DNA of 64,000 nt from Flagellimonas sp. S3867. Its GTDB lineage: Bacteria; Bacteroidota; Bacteroidia; Flavobacteriales; Flavobacteriaceae. Of the stretch, positions 42,834 through 52,158 are shown piece by piece; within the stretch, counting starts at the first letter, position 1; each line of letters opens with the position of its first letter. Below the pieces are notes generated by a model. The model ran no database searches, was not told the origin of the DNA, and saw only the letters and a program-made list of their open reading frames with translations. The translations under genes and the position numbers were made by a program. The stretch lies in the NCBI RefSeq assembly GCF_014698935.1, contig NZ_JACVMN010000001.1:744001-808000 (forward strand), written 5' to 3'.

Positions 42834-45800
42834 GAGAATTGAAAATAACTTCAAAATTTGGTGCGCAACTTGCATACTATTGCTCTTTTCTTCCGTCAAG
42901 GCACAGCAAATAGAACATTCCATTTTTATAACGGGAAACACGTGGGATGTAACCGGTAAACAAGTGCTCTCTCAAATATCAAAAGACGCCAAGACAACTC
43001 AAAACCCAATACTACTTATCTTGGGGAATGCAGCTTCAAAAGAAAATTCTAAAAATTCGTTGGATCCACAACTTGAAATTATAAAGGATTTTGGCCAGGA
43101 TGCTATTTTTTTACCAGGAGAACATGAATGGCATAACAACGGCTATCAAAGTGTTCGAAAAATAGAAAAACACATTCAAAAAAGTAGCAAGGCCAAGTTT
43201 CATCCAGATGATGGAGAACCCATTAAAAAGTATGATTTAAGCGAAAACGTTGTTTTAATCACAATTGATTCCCAATGGTTTTTAGAAGATTGGGACAATC
43301 AGACATATATTAATGAAGAGTCTGAAATTCAGAACAGAACCTCGTTTTTTCTAGAATTTGAAAATCAGGTAAAAAAAGCACAAGGGAAAATAAAACTAAT
43401 CGCCATTCACCACCCTGTTGATACGTACACCAAACAAGGGTTGATAGGCAATACCGCCGGCCCTTCAATTCAAGATTTTCAAAATAAACAGTACAGAGCA
43501 TTACGCAGAAGATTAAAAACCGTAGCAAGACAAACAGAAAACATCATTTTTGTATCCGGGCATGATAAAAATCTTCAATACATAAACAATAGGGTCCCAC
43601 AAATTATAAGTGGAGCAGCTGGGGCATCAAAAAATGTTAAGCGAGCAGGAAAGGGTGACTTTTCTTCTTCAAAAAACGGATATGCACGATTGGATATTGA
43701 TACTGAAGGAAAAGTTTCAGTTCATTTTTTTTCCACAGAAAACGGAGCTGCTCGCCCGGAATTTAATACAATCATACTTAAGGGAGGTGATCAGGATTCC
43801 TTTTCAATACCAATCACTTCCAATGGTTTCTCATCCACCAAGACAGCTTCTATCTATTCAAAAGATGAGACCAATAAAAGTGGATTTTACAAAAGTTTAT
43901 GGGGAAATCATTATAGGGAGTTTTACAGTAGAGGTGTAAATGCCAAAGTAGCCGTGTTGGATACCTTAATGGGAGGCCTAACTCCCTTAAAGCGTGGTGG
44001 AGGGCAACAATCCAAATCACTCCGGTTAGAAGATAAGACCGGAAAGCAATTTGTTATGCGTGCATTGAGAAAGAGTACCATTAAGTTTTTACAGGCAAAT
44101 GCATTTCAGGATACCTACATCGGTAGTGCTCTTGATGGTAGTGTGGTAGATAAATTTTTAGCAGATTTCTATACCACTTCCCATCCCTATACACCATTTG
44201 CCATCGGTGGATTGGCAGAAGCCATAGATGTTCTGCATACAAATCCTGAATTGTTTTACATCCCTAAACAAAAAAGATTGGGGATATATAATGACGAGTT
44301 TGGTGATGAATTATATATGATTGAAGAACATGTGGGTAGTTCTCAACTTACATTGGAAAGTTTTGGAAAACCCAAAGAAATTTTGAGCACCGCTGATGTA
44401 TTACAAGAAATCCACAAATCGGGTAAAGCTATAATTGATGAACCTTCTTATATAAGAGCACGACTTTTTGATATGCTCTTAGGAGATTGGGACAGGCATG
44501 AAGATCAATGGCGCTGGGCCTTGTTTAAAAAAGAAGATGGTACCGAAATCTGCAGGCCAATTCCCAGAGATCGTGACCAGGCCTTCTCCAAATATGACGG
44601 CACCCTAATTGCTTTTCTTACTAGAGCTATACCTGGCCTCAGAAAAATGCAAACATATGACCACGAATTAAGAAGCGTAAAATGGTTTGCCACCTCTCCA
44701 TATCATTTGGATCTTACTCTCATTAATAGCTCAGAGTGGTCAGAATGGGAAAAGCAGGCCAAACACATTCAAATGGAACTCACAGATCAGATTATTGAAG
44801 AAGCATTTAAGTCGGTTCCTCTAGAGATTCAGGGAAGTACTATTACTGATATAAAAACCAAACTTAAGGGTAGACGCGGAAACCTGCTGAAAATCGCAAA
44901 GGCCTATTATCAATATTTAAATAAGTTTGAAGTAATTACCGGAACACAAAAAGCTGATGATTTCAAAATAACCCGGCTTCCCGATGGTAAAACTACTATT
45001 AAAATCAATAGGAAAGATTTGGGCATATTAGACCGGACATTTTCAAATGACACCACCAAAGAAATATGGATTTACGGACTAGATGGCAAAGATTCTTTTA
45101 CAGTTGATGGAGATGGAGATCATCTAATCAAACTAAAAATAATTGGCGGAAAGAAAAACGATATTTATGATTTTAGGAATACCCGTAGGGTGAAACTTTA
45201 TGATTACAAAAGCAAAGAAAATACCATTACCAACAAAAGTTCTAAAAAGTGGTTGGTTGACGATTACGACATCAATAACTATGATCACAAAAAATCCAAT
45301 TTTAACTTTAACCAGCTACTTCCAATTATTGGTGCCAATCCAGATGATGGTCTCAAAGTAGGCTTGTTTTACAATCATACATTTCATGGATTGCAGCGAA
45401 ATCCTTTTACACGAAAGCATGTTTTTAGCGCTTCCTATTATACAGCCACATCGGGATATGATGTATCCTACAAAGGAGAGTTTTCCAATATTTTCCATAA
45501 ATGGAACTTTGGTGTAGAAGGCATCTACACCAGTCCCAACTTTGCCACTAATTTCTTTGGTTTTGGTAATGAAACCCTCTACGATAACGATGCCGTTGAC
45601 CTAGATTTTAATAGGGTACGGGTACGAAAATGGCAAACTGCAATTTCATTGATTTATAGAGGCAAAAATGGAGGTTCTTTTCATTTCAAACCACTTATAG
45701 AATCATTTGAAGTAGAAAACACAGCAGATAGGTTCATAAATGACTCAAATAACATCCCCACCAATAGTACAGTTTTTGAAAAGCAAACCTATGGTGGATC

Positions 45801-46359
45801 AGAGATTGCCTATGAATTTGAAAATAAGGACAATCCAGCATTTCCAACATTAGGATTGCACGTTAGGTTGGCTGCCGGTTATAAAACCAACATTGATAAC
45901 ACCAGCGCGGAGAATAGCTTTGGGTATGTACAACCAGAAATTGCCATTGATCATAAACTAACAAGAAGTGGGTCCTTGGTGTTTGCCACAAAACTAGGTG
46001 CCGAACTTATTTTGGGAGATGATTTTGAGTTTTATCATGCCGCTGAGATTGGTGGTATCAATGGGTTAAGAGGATTTAGAAATCAACGGTTTACGGGCAA
46101 ACAATCGTTCTATCAAAATATTGACTTACGCATGCCCTTAGGTGGATTACGCACCAGCATTATACCCATTAGGTTTGGCCTTACAGGAAGCTTTGATTAT
46201 GGAAGGGTGTGGATAGCTGATGATATGTCCAAAAAATGGCATAATAGTTATGGAGGTTCGCTGTGGGTAAGTGGTGTTGAGGCAATTACGACAAACATTG
46301 GTTACTTTAATAGTAGCGATGGAGGCAGAATAGTTTTCGCATTGGGTTTCTCATTTTAG
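42820..46359 (+). CDS. Large outer-membrane protein: phosphoesterase-like, kinase-like and Omp85-type barrel regions
   Basis: The product is 1179 residues with a signal peptide (about 10-29). Residues 33-320 resemble a calcineurin-like phosphoesterase, but metal-ligand motifs are altered (GNTWD, LGN, PGEHEW, IHHP, SGHDKN), with Asp to Asn changes and His to Lys in the last, so catalysis is doubtful. Residues ~385-700 are kinase-like: basic strand FVMRALRKS (411-419), LGDWDRHEDQW (554-564) and PRDRDQAF (582-589) resemble the Asp-x-Asp-Arg-His and metal-Asp motifs of CotH/HipA/FAM20C-type kinases. From about 850 the C-terminus is a beta-barrel of surface-antigen/Omp85 type (LRGFRNQRFTGKQSFYQN), ending in F. 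The whole should be anchored in the outer membrane with its N-terminal part in the periplasm. Confidence 0.8.
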   Translation: MKTAKRIENNFKIWCATCILLLFSSVKAQQIEHSIFITGNTWDVTGKQVLSQISKDAKTTQNPILLILGNAASKENSKNSLDPQLEIIKDFGQDAIFLPGEHEWHNNGYQSVRKIEKHIQKSSKAKFHPDDGEPIKKYDLSENVVLITIDSQWFLEDWDNQTYINEESEIQNRTSFFLEFENQVKKAQGKIKLIAIHHPVDTYTKQGLIGNTAGPSIQDFQNKQYRALRRRLKTVARQTENIIFVSGHDKNLQYINNRVPQIISGAAGASKNVKRAGKGDFSSSKNGYARLDIDTEGKVSVHFFSTENGAARPEFNTIILKGGDQDSFSIPITSNGFSSTKTASIYSKDETNKSGFYKSLWGNHYREFYSRGVNAKVAVLDTLMGGLTPLKRGGGQQSKSLRLEDKTGKQFVMRALRKSTIKFLQANAFQDTYIGSALDGSVVDKFLADFYTTSHPYTPFAIGGLAEAIDVLHTNPELFYIPKQKRLGIYNDEFGDELYMIEEHVGSSQLTLESFGKPKEILSTADVLQEIHKSGKAIIDEPSYIRARLFDMLLGDWDRHEDQWRWALFKKEDGTEICRPIPRDRDQAFSKYDGTLIAFLTRAIPGLRKMQTYDHELRSVKWFATSPYHLDLTLINSSEWSEWEKQAKHIQMELTDQIIEEAFKSVPLEIQGSTITDIKTKLKGRRGNLLKIAKAYYQYLNKFEVITGTQKADDFKITRLPDGKTTIKINRKDLGILDRTFSNDTTKEIWIYGLDGKDSFTVDGDGDHLIKLKIIGGKKNDIYDFRNTRRVKLYDYKSKENTITNKSSKKWLVDDYDINNYDHKKSNFNFNQLLPIIGANPDDGLKVGLFYNHTFHGLQRNPFTRKHVFSASYYTATSGYDVSYKGEFSNIFHKWNFGVEGIYTSPNFATNFFGFGNETLYDNDAVDLDFNRVRVRKWQTAISLIYRGKNGGSFHFKPLIESFEVENTADRFINDSNNIPTNSTVFEKQTYGGSEIAYEFENKDNPAFPTLGLHVRLAAGYKTNIDNTSAENSFGYVQPEIAIDHKLTRSGSLVFATKLGAELILGDDFEFYHAAEIGGINGLRGFRNQRFTGKQSFYQNIDLRMPLGGLRTSIIPIRFGLTGSFDYGRVWIADDMSKKWHNSYGGSLWVSGVEAITTNIGYFNSSDGGRIVFALGFSF

Positions 46360-46408
46360 TATTAATTGAATAACTTTTCAAAATCCAACGCCAACCGTAC
46401 ACTCACCT

Positions 46409-47287
46409 ATGGTAAAAAAACTTCCCATTTGGTTTCTTATATTTTTCACTTCATTAGCATTTGGTCAAATTTCGGATTTAATCAAAACGGAATACACCTA
46501 CATTCCAAAAGCAAATTCAAATGTTGGTTATGATAGAATTAGGGCCTTATTTAATTATCCAATAAAACTTTCTGAAGATAGTTTTTGTATTGTTGGACTG
46601 GATTATAGCAATATTGACATTTCTTTTGATTCATCTATAGATGCTTTTGACACAGAGGCTATTGAAGATTTTCAATTGTTGGACATCAACCTCGGATATT
46701 CTTTTAAAATGAACAAAGATTGGCGTTTTGGTGTGAGAGTTACTCCTGGTTTTAGCTCCAATCTTGTCAAAAGTATGTCATTTGATGATGTGGTCTTTTC
46801 GGGCGATATCATTTTTATTAATGACAAAAAAAAAGACCCAAACGTTACAAAGCCGTATCGTCTTATTATGGGAATTTCATATTCAGAAAACAGAGGTATC
46901 CCCTTCCCTATTCCATTTATAAGTTACTATCGAAAATTTCGACCAAATTGGTCGTACAATCTAGGTATTCCTAAATCTAACCTACAATATCACCTATCGG
47001 AAAAATCTAGATTCAAACTGCTCGCCCAATTAGATGGCTTTACGGCGAACATTCAAGATGGGATTTTAATAAACGGTGATGAAGTAGCAGAAAAAATCAA
47101 TATGTCAATTATAGTAGGTGGACTTAGTTATGAATACCATTTTGGTAGGCATTGGGAACTTTTTTCCACTTTTGGAAACATCTTCTTCACCAATGCAGAA
47201 CTTAGAGACAGTAAAAACAATGGTATTATATCGGTAAATAAAGACAATACTTTGTATTTAAAAACAGGATTGCGTTTTAAAATTTAA
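46409..47287 (+). CDS. Predicted outer-membrane protein, DUF6268-like
   Basis: The product is 292 residues with a signal peptide (KKLPIWFLIFFTSLAFGQ) and many short amphipathic strands, ending in LKTGLRFKI, as for a beta-barrel. It looks like DUF6268-type proteins of Bacteroidetes, whose role is unknown. It lies 49 bp after the large outer-membrane protein gene and 4 bp before the PycTM-like gene. Confidence 0.65.
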   Translation: MVKKLPIWFLIFFTSLAFGQISDLIKTEYTYIPKANSNVGYDRIRALFNYPIKLSEDSFCIVGLDYSNIDISFDSSIDAFDTEAIEDFQLLDINLGYSFKMNKDWRFGVRVTPGFSSNLVKSMSFDDVVFSGDIIFINDKKKDPNVTKPYRLIMGISYSENRGIPFPIPFISYYRKFRPNWSYNLGIPKSNLQYHLSEKSRFKLLAQLDGFTANIQDGILINGDEVAEKINMSIIVGGLSYEYHFGRHWELFSTFGNIFFTNAELRDSKNNGIISVNKDNTLYLKTGLRFKI

Positions 47288-47291
47288 AATC

Positions 47292-47909
47292 ATGACAGCG
47301 AAAAAAATGGAAAAAGAGGAAGATAACTACCTCGCTCAGGAACTTAGTATTGACAAGGATAAACTCAAAGTGCTTAAAAAGAAACTCTCAAAAGTTGAAC
47401 CCCGCTCTGAACGGGGAGCAGAAACTTTGTTCCGGTTGGTTTCAAAAAATCAATACACTTTAAATGCAATGATTGATAGAAAGTCCAATATTCTCATATC
47501 CATCAATGCGCTTATCTTGTCTATTATTCTTGGTACCGTAATGAATCAATTAGACCAAGACCCGCATTTGATTTACCCAGCCATTATTATGTTGCTAACC
47601 AACCTGGTTTCAATTGCCTACGCTGTTTTTGCAACTCGACCCGAACTTGAACACGGTGGAAGGGAAACAGGGAATTTAATGTTTTATGGTAATTTCAATG
47701 CTATGGAAGAAGATCAGTACACAGAGAAACTTACCAATCTCATGTACCAAGGAGATGAACTCTATAAAGTTATAGCAAAGGACACTTTTCATTTGGGAAA
47801 AACCATTGATCGTAAATTCAAATTATTACGTAAATCATTCCACATATTTTTAGCTGGTATAATTTTAGCGGTACTTGGATTTATTTTATGTCATCTTTTG
47901 TTTAGTTGA
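47292..47909 (+). CDS. PycTM/DUF5706-type membrane protein (Pycsar effector family)
   Basis: The product is 205 residues: a charged N-terminal helix region (about 1-60), membrane helices at about 66-84, 93-115 and 183-203, and the family signature DRKSNILISINALILSIIL (62-80). The family includes the membrane effector of Pycsar anti-phage systems, where a cyclic pyrimidine nucleotide triggers membrane damage; many family members sit on chromosomes without that context. No separate cyclic-nucleotide-binding domain is present. It follows the DUF6268-like gene by 4 bp and is the last gene of the unit headed by Crp/Fnr. Confidence 0.85.
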   Translation: MTAKKMEKEEDNYLAQELSIDKDKLKVLKKKLSKVEPRSERGAETLFRLVSKNQYTLNAMIDRKSNILISINALILSIILGTVMNQLDQDPHLIYPAIIMLLTNLVSIAYAVFATRPELEHGGRETGNLMFYGNFNAMEEDQYTEKLTNLMYQGDELYKVIAKDTFHLGKTIDRKFKLLRKSFHIFLAGIILAVLGFILCHLLFS

Positions 47910-48007
47910 ATAAATCAAAATTGATCCTTTTTAATCAATAAAGGTTTATACTGTTTCCTGTTAGATTTCAAAATTCAATACCTTAACACCTAGAAAAGAA
48001 TACGTGA

Positions 48008-49501
48008 ATGAGGGAATTGTTAGAACTATTGTTCACCGACGGGAAAAGTGGAGATTTTGGACCCTGTCAATCTGTTTGGCGGAGGGCATTATTTATGGGA
48101 AGTATTGGGCTGGTATCACTAACCATAATTAACTGTAAAGCACCACAACTTCAACAAAAAACCAATATACTTCTGATTTGTGTGGATGACTTACGTCCAG
48201 AAATAAAAAGCTTTGGTGCCAATCATATGATCACTCCGAATATGGATAAACTGGCTGCTCAGGGAACTTCTTTTTTAAAGCATTACGTGAATGCTCCTAG
48301 CTGCGGACCATCACGTTATACCTTATTGACAGGACTATATGGTCCTGCACAAAACAATGCACTTTTTCGAAGAGCCGCAAAAATTGCAAGCGACACCATA
48401 CAAATTAGTCCAAGCATGCCAGAATGGTTTCGGACCAATGGGTATACCACTGTATCTGTTGGTAAAGTCTCCCATCATCCTGGCGGAAGAGGTGGCCCTG
48501 ACTGGAACGATAGTTCTATTGTGGAAATGCCAAAAGCTTGGGATCGACATGTAATGCCCATCGCCGAATGGAAACATCCTCGAGGAGCCATGCATGGATT
48601 GGCGAAAGGTGAAATGCGAAAAGTTGTGGGTGAAATGAACGTATTTCAAAGCGAAGCTGGAGAAGATGGCATTTATCCCGATGGGGCAGTCACTAATGAA
48701 ACGTTGCAACAGCTAAAATTGCTTGCGACGGAAAATGAAAAACCCTTTTTTCTAGCTGTTGGCTTGATCAAACCCCACCTCCCCTTCGGGGCTCCAAAAA
48801 GGTATTTAGACCTTTATGATACGGTTGACTTCCCTCCCATTACCAATCCACAAAAACCAGAAGGAAAAACCACATGGCATAGTTCCAACGAGTTCATGAA
48901 ATATAACCGATGGGACAAAGATCCCAACCAAGATGCACTATTTGCCGACGAAGTACGTCGTCATTATGCCGCTTGTGTTAGCTATGCAGATGCGCAAATT
49001 GGAAAAATATTGGATGAACTTAAACGAACTGGGATGGACGAAAACACCATCGTTGTACTTTGGGGAGATCATGGGTGGCACCTAGGTGAACATGTTATTT
49101 GGGGAAAGCATAGTTTATTTGAAGAATCGTTGTTAGCGCCCTTGATAATCCATGATCCCAGAACCAATATGAAAGCAGTCCGTACCAAAAGTGTTGTGGA
49201 AACGCTGGACATCTTTCCAACCTTATGTGATTTAACGGGAATTGATACACCAAATTTTGTTCAAGGAGTTTCTTTAAAGGGCATTTTGGAAAATCAACAT
49301 ACAATAGGACATCCTGCGGTGGCCTACACCCCTTCAGCTAAAACCATTCGAACCGATACACATCGATTGGTGCTACACGATGACGGGTATACAGAGCTTT
49401 ACGATCATACTTCTTCAGAAAAAGAAACCAAAAACTTAGCTGATGACAATCCTGAGCTTGTTAAGGAGTTAAAGCAGGTTTTGATGGCAAAGTTGCAATA
49501 A
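48008..49501 (+). CDS. Type I sulfatase, iduronate-2-sulfatase-like
   Basis: The product is 497 residues. The formylglycine motif CGPSR starts at C99 (cysteine type, needing the anaerobic or FGE-type maturase elsewhere), the metal-binding Asp pair is D60/D61 (CVDDLRPE), and [11 protein letters not shown] is the late metal/substrate loop. It removes sulfate esters, probably from sulfated algal or animal glycans. The first 29 residues are unusual; an ATG at 48095 would begin just before the hydrophobic segment [13 protein letters not shown] and is a real alternative. No glycoside hydrolase or SusCD pair is next to it, so it is not in an obvious polysaccharide-utilisation locus. Confidence 0.9.
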   Translation: MRELLELLFTDGKSGDFGPCQSVWRRALFMGSIGLVSLTIINCKAPQLQQKTNILLICVDDLRPEIKSFGANHMITPNMDKLAAQGTSFLKHYVNAPSCGPSRYTLLTGLYGPAQNNALFRRAAKIASDTIQISPSMPEWFRTNGYTTVSVGKVSHHPGGRGGPDWNDSSIVEMPKAWDRHVMPIAEWKHPRGAMHGLAKGEMRKVVGEMNVFQSEAGEDGIYPDGAVTNETLQQLKLLATENEKPFFLAVGLIKPHLPFGAPKRYLDLYDTVDFPPITNPQKPEGKTTWHSSNEFMKYNRWDKDPNQDALFADEVRRHYAACVSYADAQIGKILDELKRTGMDENTIVVLWGDHGWHLGEHVIWGKHSLFEESLLAPLIIHDPRTNMKAVRTKSVVETLDIFPTLCDLTGIDTPNFVQGVSLKGILENQHTIGHPAVAYTPSAKTIRTDTHRLVLHDDGYTELYDHTSSEKETKNLADDNPELVKELKQVLMAKLQ

Positions 49502-49523
49502 GATTGCCGTATCTTGTATTGGA

Positions 49524-50435
49524 ATGAGTTATAGCATGAAATTTATCTTTTCCTTTTTATGCCTGATTATTTTAGTTTTTTCTTGTCGTCAACAAGGCAA
49601 AACGAACCTTGCTGAAACACCACGGAAAGCATCCGAAACCAAGAAGGTTTGGCGTATCACTTCAACTACGGATGTAGCAAAAAATCAAGGCCTCTTAAAT
49701 GTTGAAAGTATTGTTTATGACCAGTTAAACCAGACTTTGTATGCTAGCAACGGTAAGGATTATAAACCTGGTATTGATGGATTTATATCCAAAGTTAGCT
49801 TAGATGGAACAGTTGAAGAACTAAAGTGGGTTTCCAACCTTAACCGGCCTACAGGAATGGCAGTTAAGGATTCCATACTTTATGTTGCCGATGTAAACGT
49901 GTTGCTGGCCATAAATACGAAGACAGGCAAAATCATATCCAAATACCCCGAGCCAATCAACAATTCTGGATTAAACGATGTTGCTACCAACAAGCATGGG
50001 GAAGTTTATGTTTCCGCATCATTTGTTCATGCCGTATTCAGATTAAAAGATAATGCTTTAGAGCCATGGAAAACGGATTCAGAAATATTCAAATGGGCAA
50101 ACGGGTTGTCTGCAAGCAATGAAAGGGTGATTGTTGGGGGGCTGAATTTGAGCTCTACCCCAATAGACTCAAGAGAGGTTGAAATTTTAAATACAAACCC
50201 GGCTATAAAGGATTTTGACGGCATTGAACCCGATGGTTACGGAGGATATTTTTTAACTACCGTGGAAAATAGCGGATTGTTTCACCTTCATTCAGACGAA
50301 ACCACCACACAGATAATGGATGGACAAGCCTATTTTGGGGATTTAGAGTTCATTGCAAACCAGAATGCCATTTATGTTCCGAGAGGTATCCATAAAACGA
50401 ATAATTATTTTATTACTATTTTGATCGTTGAGTAA
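49524..50435 (+). CDS. Lipoprotein with SMP-30/NHL-like beta-propeller
   Basis: The product is 303 residues with a lipoprotein signal peptide (lipobox LVFSC); ATG at 49536 gives a better signal peptide than 49524. The mature part shows beta-propeller repeats (SIVYDQLNQTLYASN, GMAVKDSILYVADVN, LNDVATNKHGEVYVSA), similar to gluconolactonase/SMP-30 or NHL families. The substrate is unknown. It lies 22 bp after the sulfatase and 31 bp before the VOC gene, so a shared transcript is likely. Confidence 0.8.
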   Translation: MSYSMKFIFSFLCLIILVFSCRQQGKTNLAETPRKASETKKVWRITSTTDVAKNQGLLNVESIVYDQLNQTLYASNGKDYKPGIDGFISKVSLDGTVEELKWVSNLNRPTGMAVKDSILYVADVNVLLAINTKTGKIISKYPEPINNSGLNDVATNKHGEVYVSASFVHAVFRLKDNALEPWKTDSEIFKWANGLSASNERVIVGGLNLSSTPIDSREVEILNTNPAIKDFDGIEPDGYGGYFLTTVENSGLFHLHSDETTTQIMDGQAYFGDLEFIANQNAIYVPRGIHKTNNYFITILIVE

Positions 50436-50466
50436 AATAACAACCATTTTCTAAATAGTTTCCAAT

Positions 50467-50835
50467 ATGGCTTCCAAAACCAAATTGCTTGAAATTTCGC
50501 CTGTAATGCCCAGTCAAGATATTGATAGGGATGTAGCATGGTATGAAACATATTTAGGGTTTCAGCTTTTGCATAAAGACCAAATGTATGCGGTTATGCG
50601 CAGGGAGAATCTTTGCCTGCATCTACAATGGCATGCAGATACGGAAGATGACCCATTACTTGGTGGGTCGGTAATAAAGATTTTTGTGGAAGATATAGCG
50701 TCGATTTTGAATGAATTTGTAAAAAGAGGCACTGTTAAACCGGAAAAAATGCGATGGAACACCTCTTGGGGCACCAACGAATTTGGGTTCTACGACTTAA
50801 ACAAAAATGCCATTTTTATTGTTGAAGATGTTTAG
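50467..50835 (+). CDS. VOC-family protein (glyoxalase/bleomycin-resistance fold)
   Basis: The product is 122 residues, one VOC fold of two beta-alpha-beta-beta-beta units. The pattern VMPSQDIDRDVAWYETYLGFQL and WGTNEFGFYDLNKNAIFIVE is typical, the latter resembling bleomycin-resistance-type binding proteins. It could bind a drug-like ligand or act as a metal-dependent lyase; neither is shown. Confidence 0.88.
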   Translation: MASKTKLLEISPVMPSQDIDRDVAWYETYLGFQLLHKDQMYAVMRRENLCLHLQWHADTEDDPLLGGSVIKIFVEDIASILNEFVKRGTVKPEKMRWNTSWGTNEFGFYDLNKNAIFIVEDV

Positions 50836-50924
50836 TTCAACACTATTGACTTCCTTTAAAATCCCAAAGTTTTCATAAAACACTGCTTAAAAAGCATCCT
50901 TTTACAAAAAAAACCATCTAATAT

Positions 50925-51010
50925 AAAGAACACCCGCCAACCTCTTATAGGTTGTGATGCAATGTTCATGTGGTTTAGTTGGTTATTAATTATGTTGGCG
51001 GGTGTTCTTT
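50925..51010. terminator. Long inverted repeat, bidirectional terminator or structured RNA
   Basis: AAAGAACACCCGCCAAC (50925-50941) and its exact reverse complement (50994-51010) flank a 52-nt loop, followed by TTTT. It lies between the convergent VOC and PfkB genes, where a bidirectional terminator is expected, but a 17-bp stem with such a long loop is unusual for one. Confidence 0.6.
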
Positions 51011-51019
51011 TAAAGTAGT

Positions 51020-52003
51020 TTAAATGCTACCATAGTTCTCCAAAAGTATCCTCTCGGTTTCCTCCTTATCCTTAAATACATCGAAGGTTCTACCTTGCGT
51101 TCTTAACGCTCCCAAGGCATTGGCATATTTGGCGGCCCTTATGTAGTCGTTCGGATATCCCAATAACCCAAATCCAAGACCGCCAGCAAAGGAATCACCA
51201 CAACCTGTAGTATCAATTACATGGTCGACCTTAACTGATTTCACCATTTCTTGCTGCACTTTGCCTCCTTTATCATAAAAAACTGTGCTTCCGCTCGAAT
51301 CCAATGTCACAATGAGTGATTTTAGTCCTTCATGTATGCAATGTTCCCCAAAAGGCTTTAGGTGTGAAGTATCTTCTTCATCAAAATGACCCAAATCTTG
51401 TGGGTCATATTCTTTTTGAAACCAACTGCATTTGGATTCCTCAAGATTCATTTTTAAAATATCGATATAAGGCAACCATTGGTCGCGATCAATCCAAAAC
51501 CGGATCTTTCTTTCTCCGGAGATGGTAATGGTATTTGTTGGTCCGTGGGCGTCAAAAATTATTAGACCTTTGCTATTCTCTTTAATAAACTTCAATGTTT
51601 CCAAAGGAACTTCATAATCCGTGATGGGTACACAAACAAATACATCGCAATGTAAAAGTTCTTTCAAATCCTCCGGAATGATGGGATTCATGAATCCCGT
51701 TTGTTTTTCCAAACGATTGTTCTGATCTATGAATTTTAAGCTTATCACATCCCCCTGATCCGCCTCAGAGGTTATTGTGGATATATTGATATTGGAATAT
51801 TCAGAAAGTAATTCTTTAATGGGGCTCTCATCTTTTTTTCTAACATGTGAGACCAAATGTACCGTTCCCTGATTACCGAGCAAGCGAGCTAATCCAATAG
51901 CAGTATGGGTCGCACAGCCATACTTTTCAATCTCTTCGCCATGATGTGTGGTAATATGATCCCTAGGTATTGGTCCGAGTACGGCTACATTGTATTTTGA
52001 CAT
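51020..52003 (-). CDS. PfkB-family sugar kinase
   Basis: The product is 327 residues from the ATG at 52003 (MSKYNVAVLGPIPRDH); an upstream ATG at 52060 would add 19 residues of no family likeness. The second PfkB signature is DTTGCGDSFAGGLGFG (about 268-283, the anion-hole Gly-x-Gly-Asp with catalytic Asp), and the first is present around AIGLARLLGNQGTVHLVSHV. The substrate (fructose-type sugar, ribose, nucleoside) is not predictable. It has no partner gene on its strand. Confidence 0.9.
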   Translation of the reverse strand: MSKYNVAVLGPIPRDHITTHHGEEIEKYGCATHTAIGLARLLGNQGTVHLVSHVRKKDESPIKELLSEYSNINISTITSEADQGDVISLKFIDQNNRLEKQTGFMNPIIPEDLKELLHCDVFVCVPITDYEVPLETLKFIKENSKGLIIFDAHGPTNTITISGERKIRFWIDRDQWLPYIDILKMNLEESKCSWFQKEYDPQDLGHFDEEDTSHLKPFGEHCIHEGLKSLIVTLDSSGSTVFYDKGGKVQQEMVKSVKVDHVIDTTGCGDSFAGGLGFGLLGYPNDYIRAAKYANALGALRTQGRTFDVFKDKEETERILLENYGSI

Positions 52004-52158
52004 GTCAGGTTTTTTAGTGCCAACAAAAGTTATGACATTCTTGTTGAATCTTAAAATCAATGGAGAGATTTAAAAAATAAACCCCTATTGCGTGAAAGTA
52101 AAACAAACTATCCCAACAAATTTGTTAAATTTAGAGATATCAGGAAACCACAAATACT

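Noticed and set aside
47292..47909. A complete Pycsar anti-phage system around the PycTM-type gene
   Set aside because: The classical pyrimidine cyclase is not next to it, the cyclase in the area has a GAF domain and lies 6 kb away on the other strand, and the effector has no nucleotide-binding domain. Kept as a signalling-cassette hypothesis only.
48008..50835. A polysaccharide-utilisation locus
   Set aside because: Only one sulfatase is present; no SusC/SusD pair, glycoside hydrolase or carbohydrate regulator is nearby.
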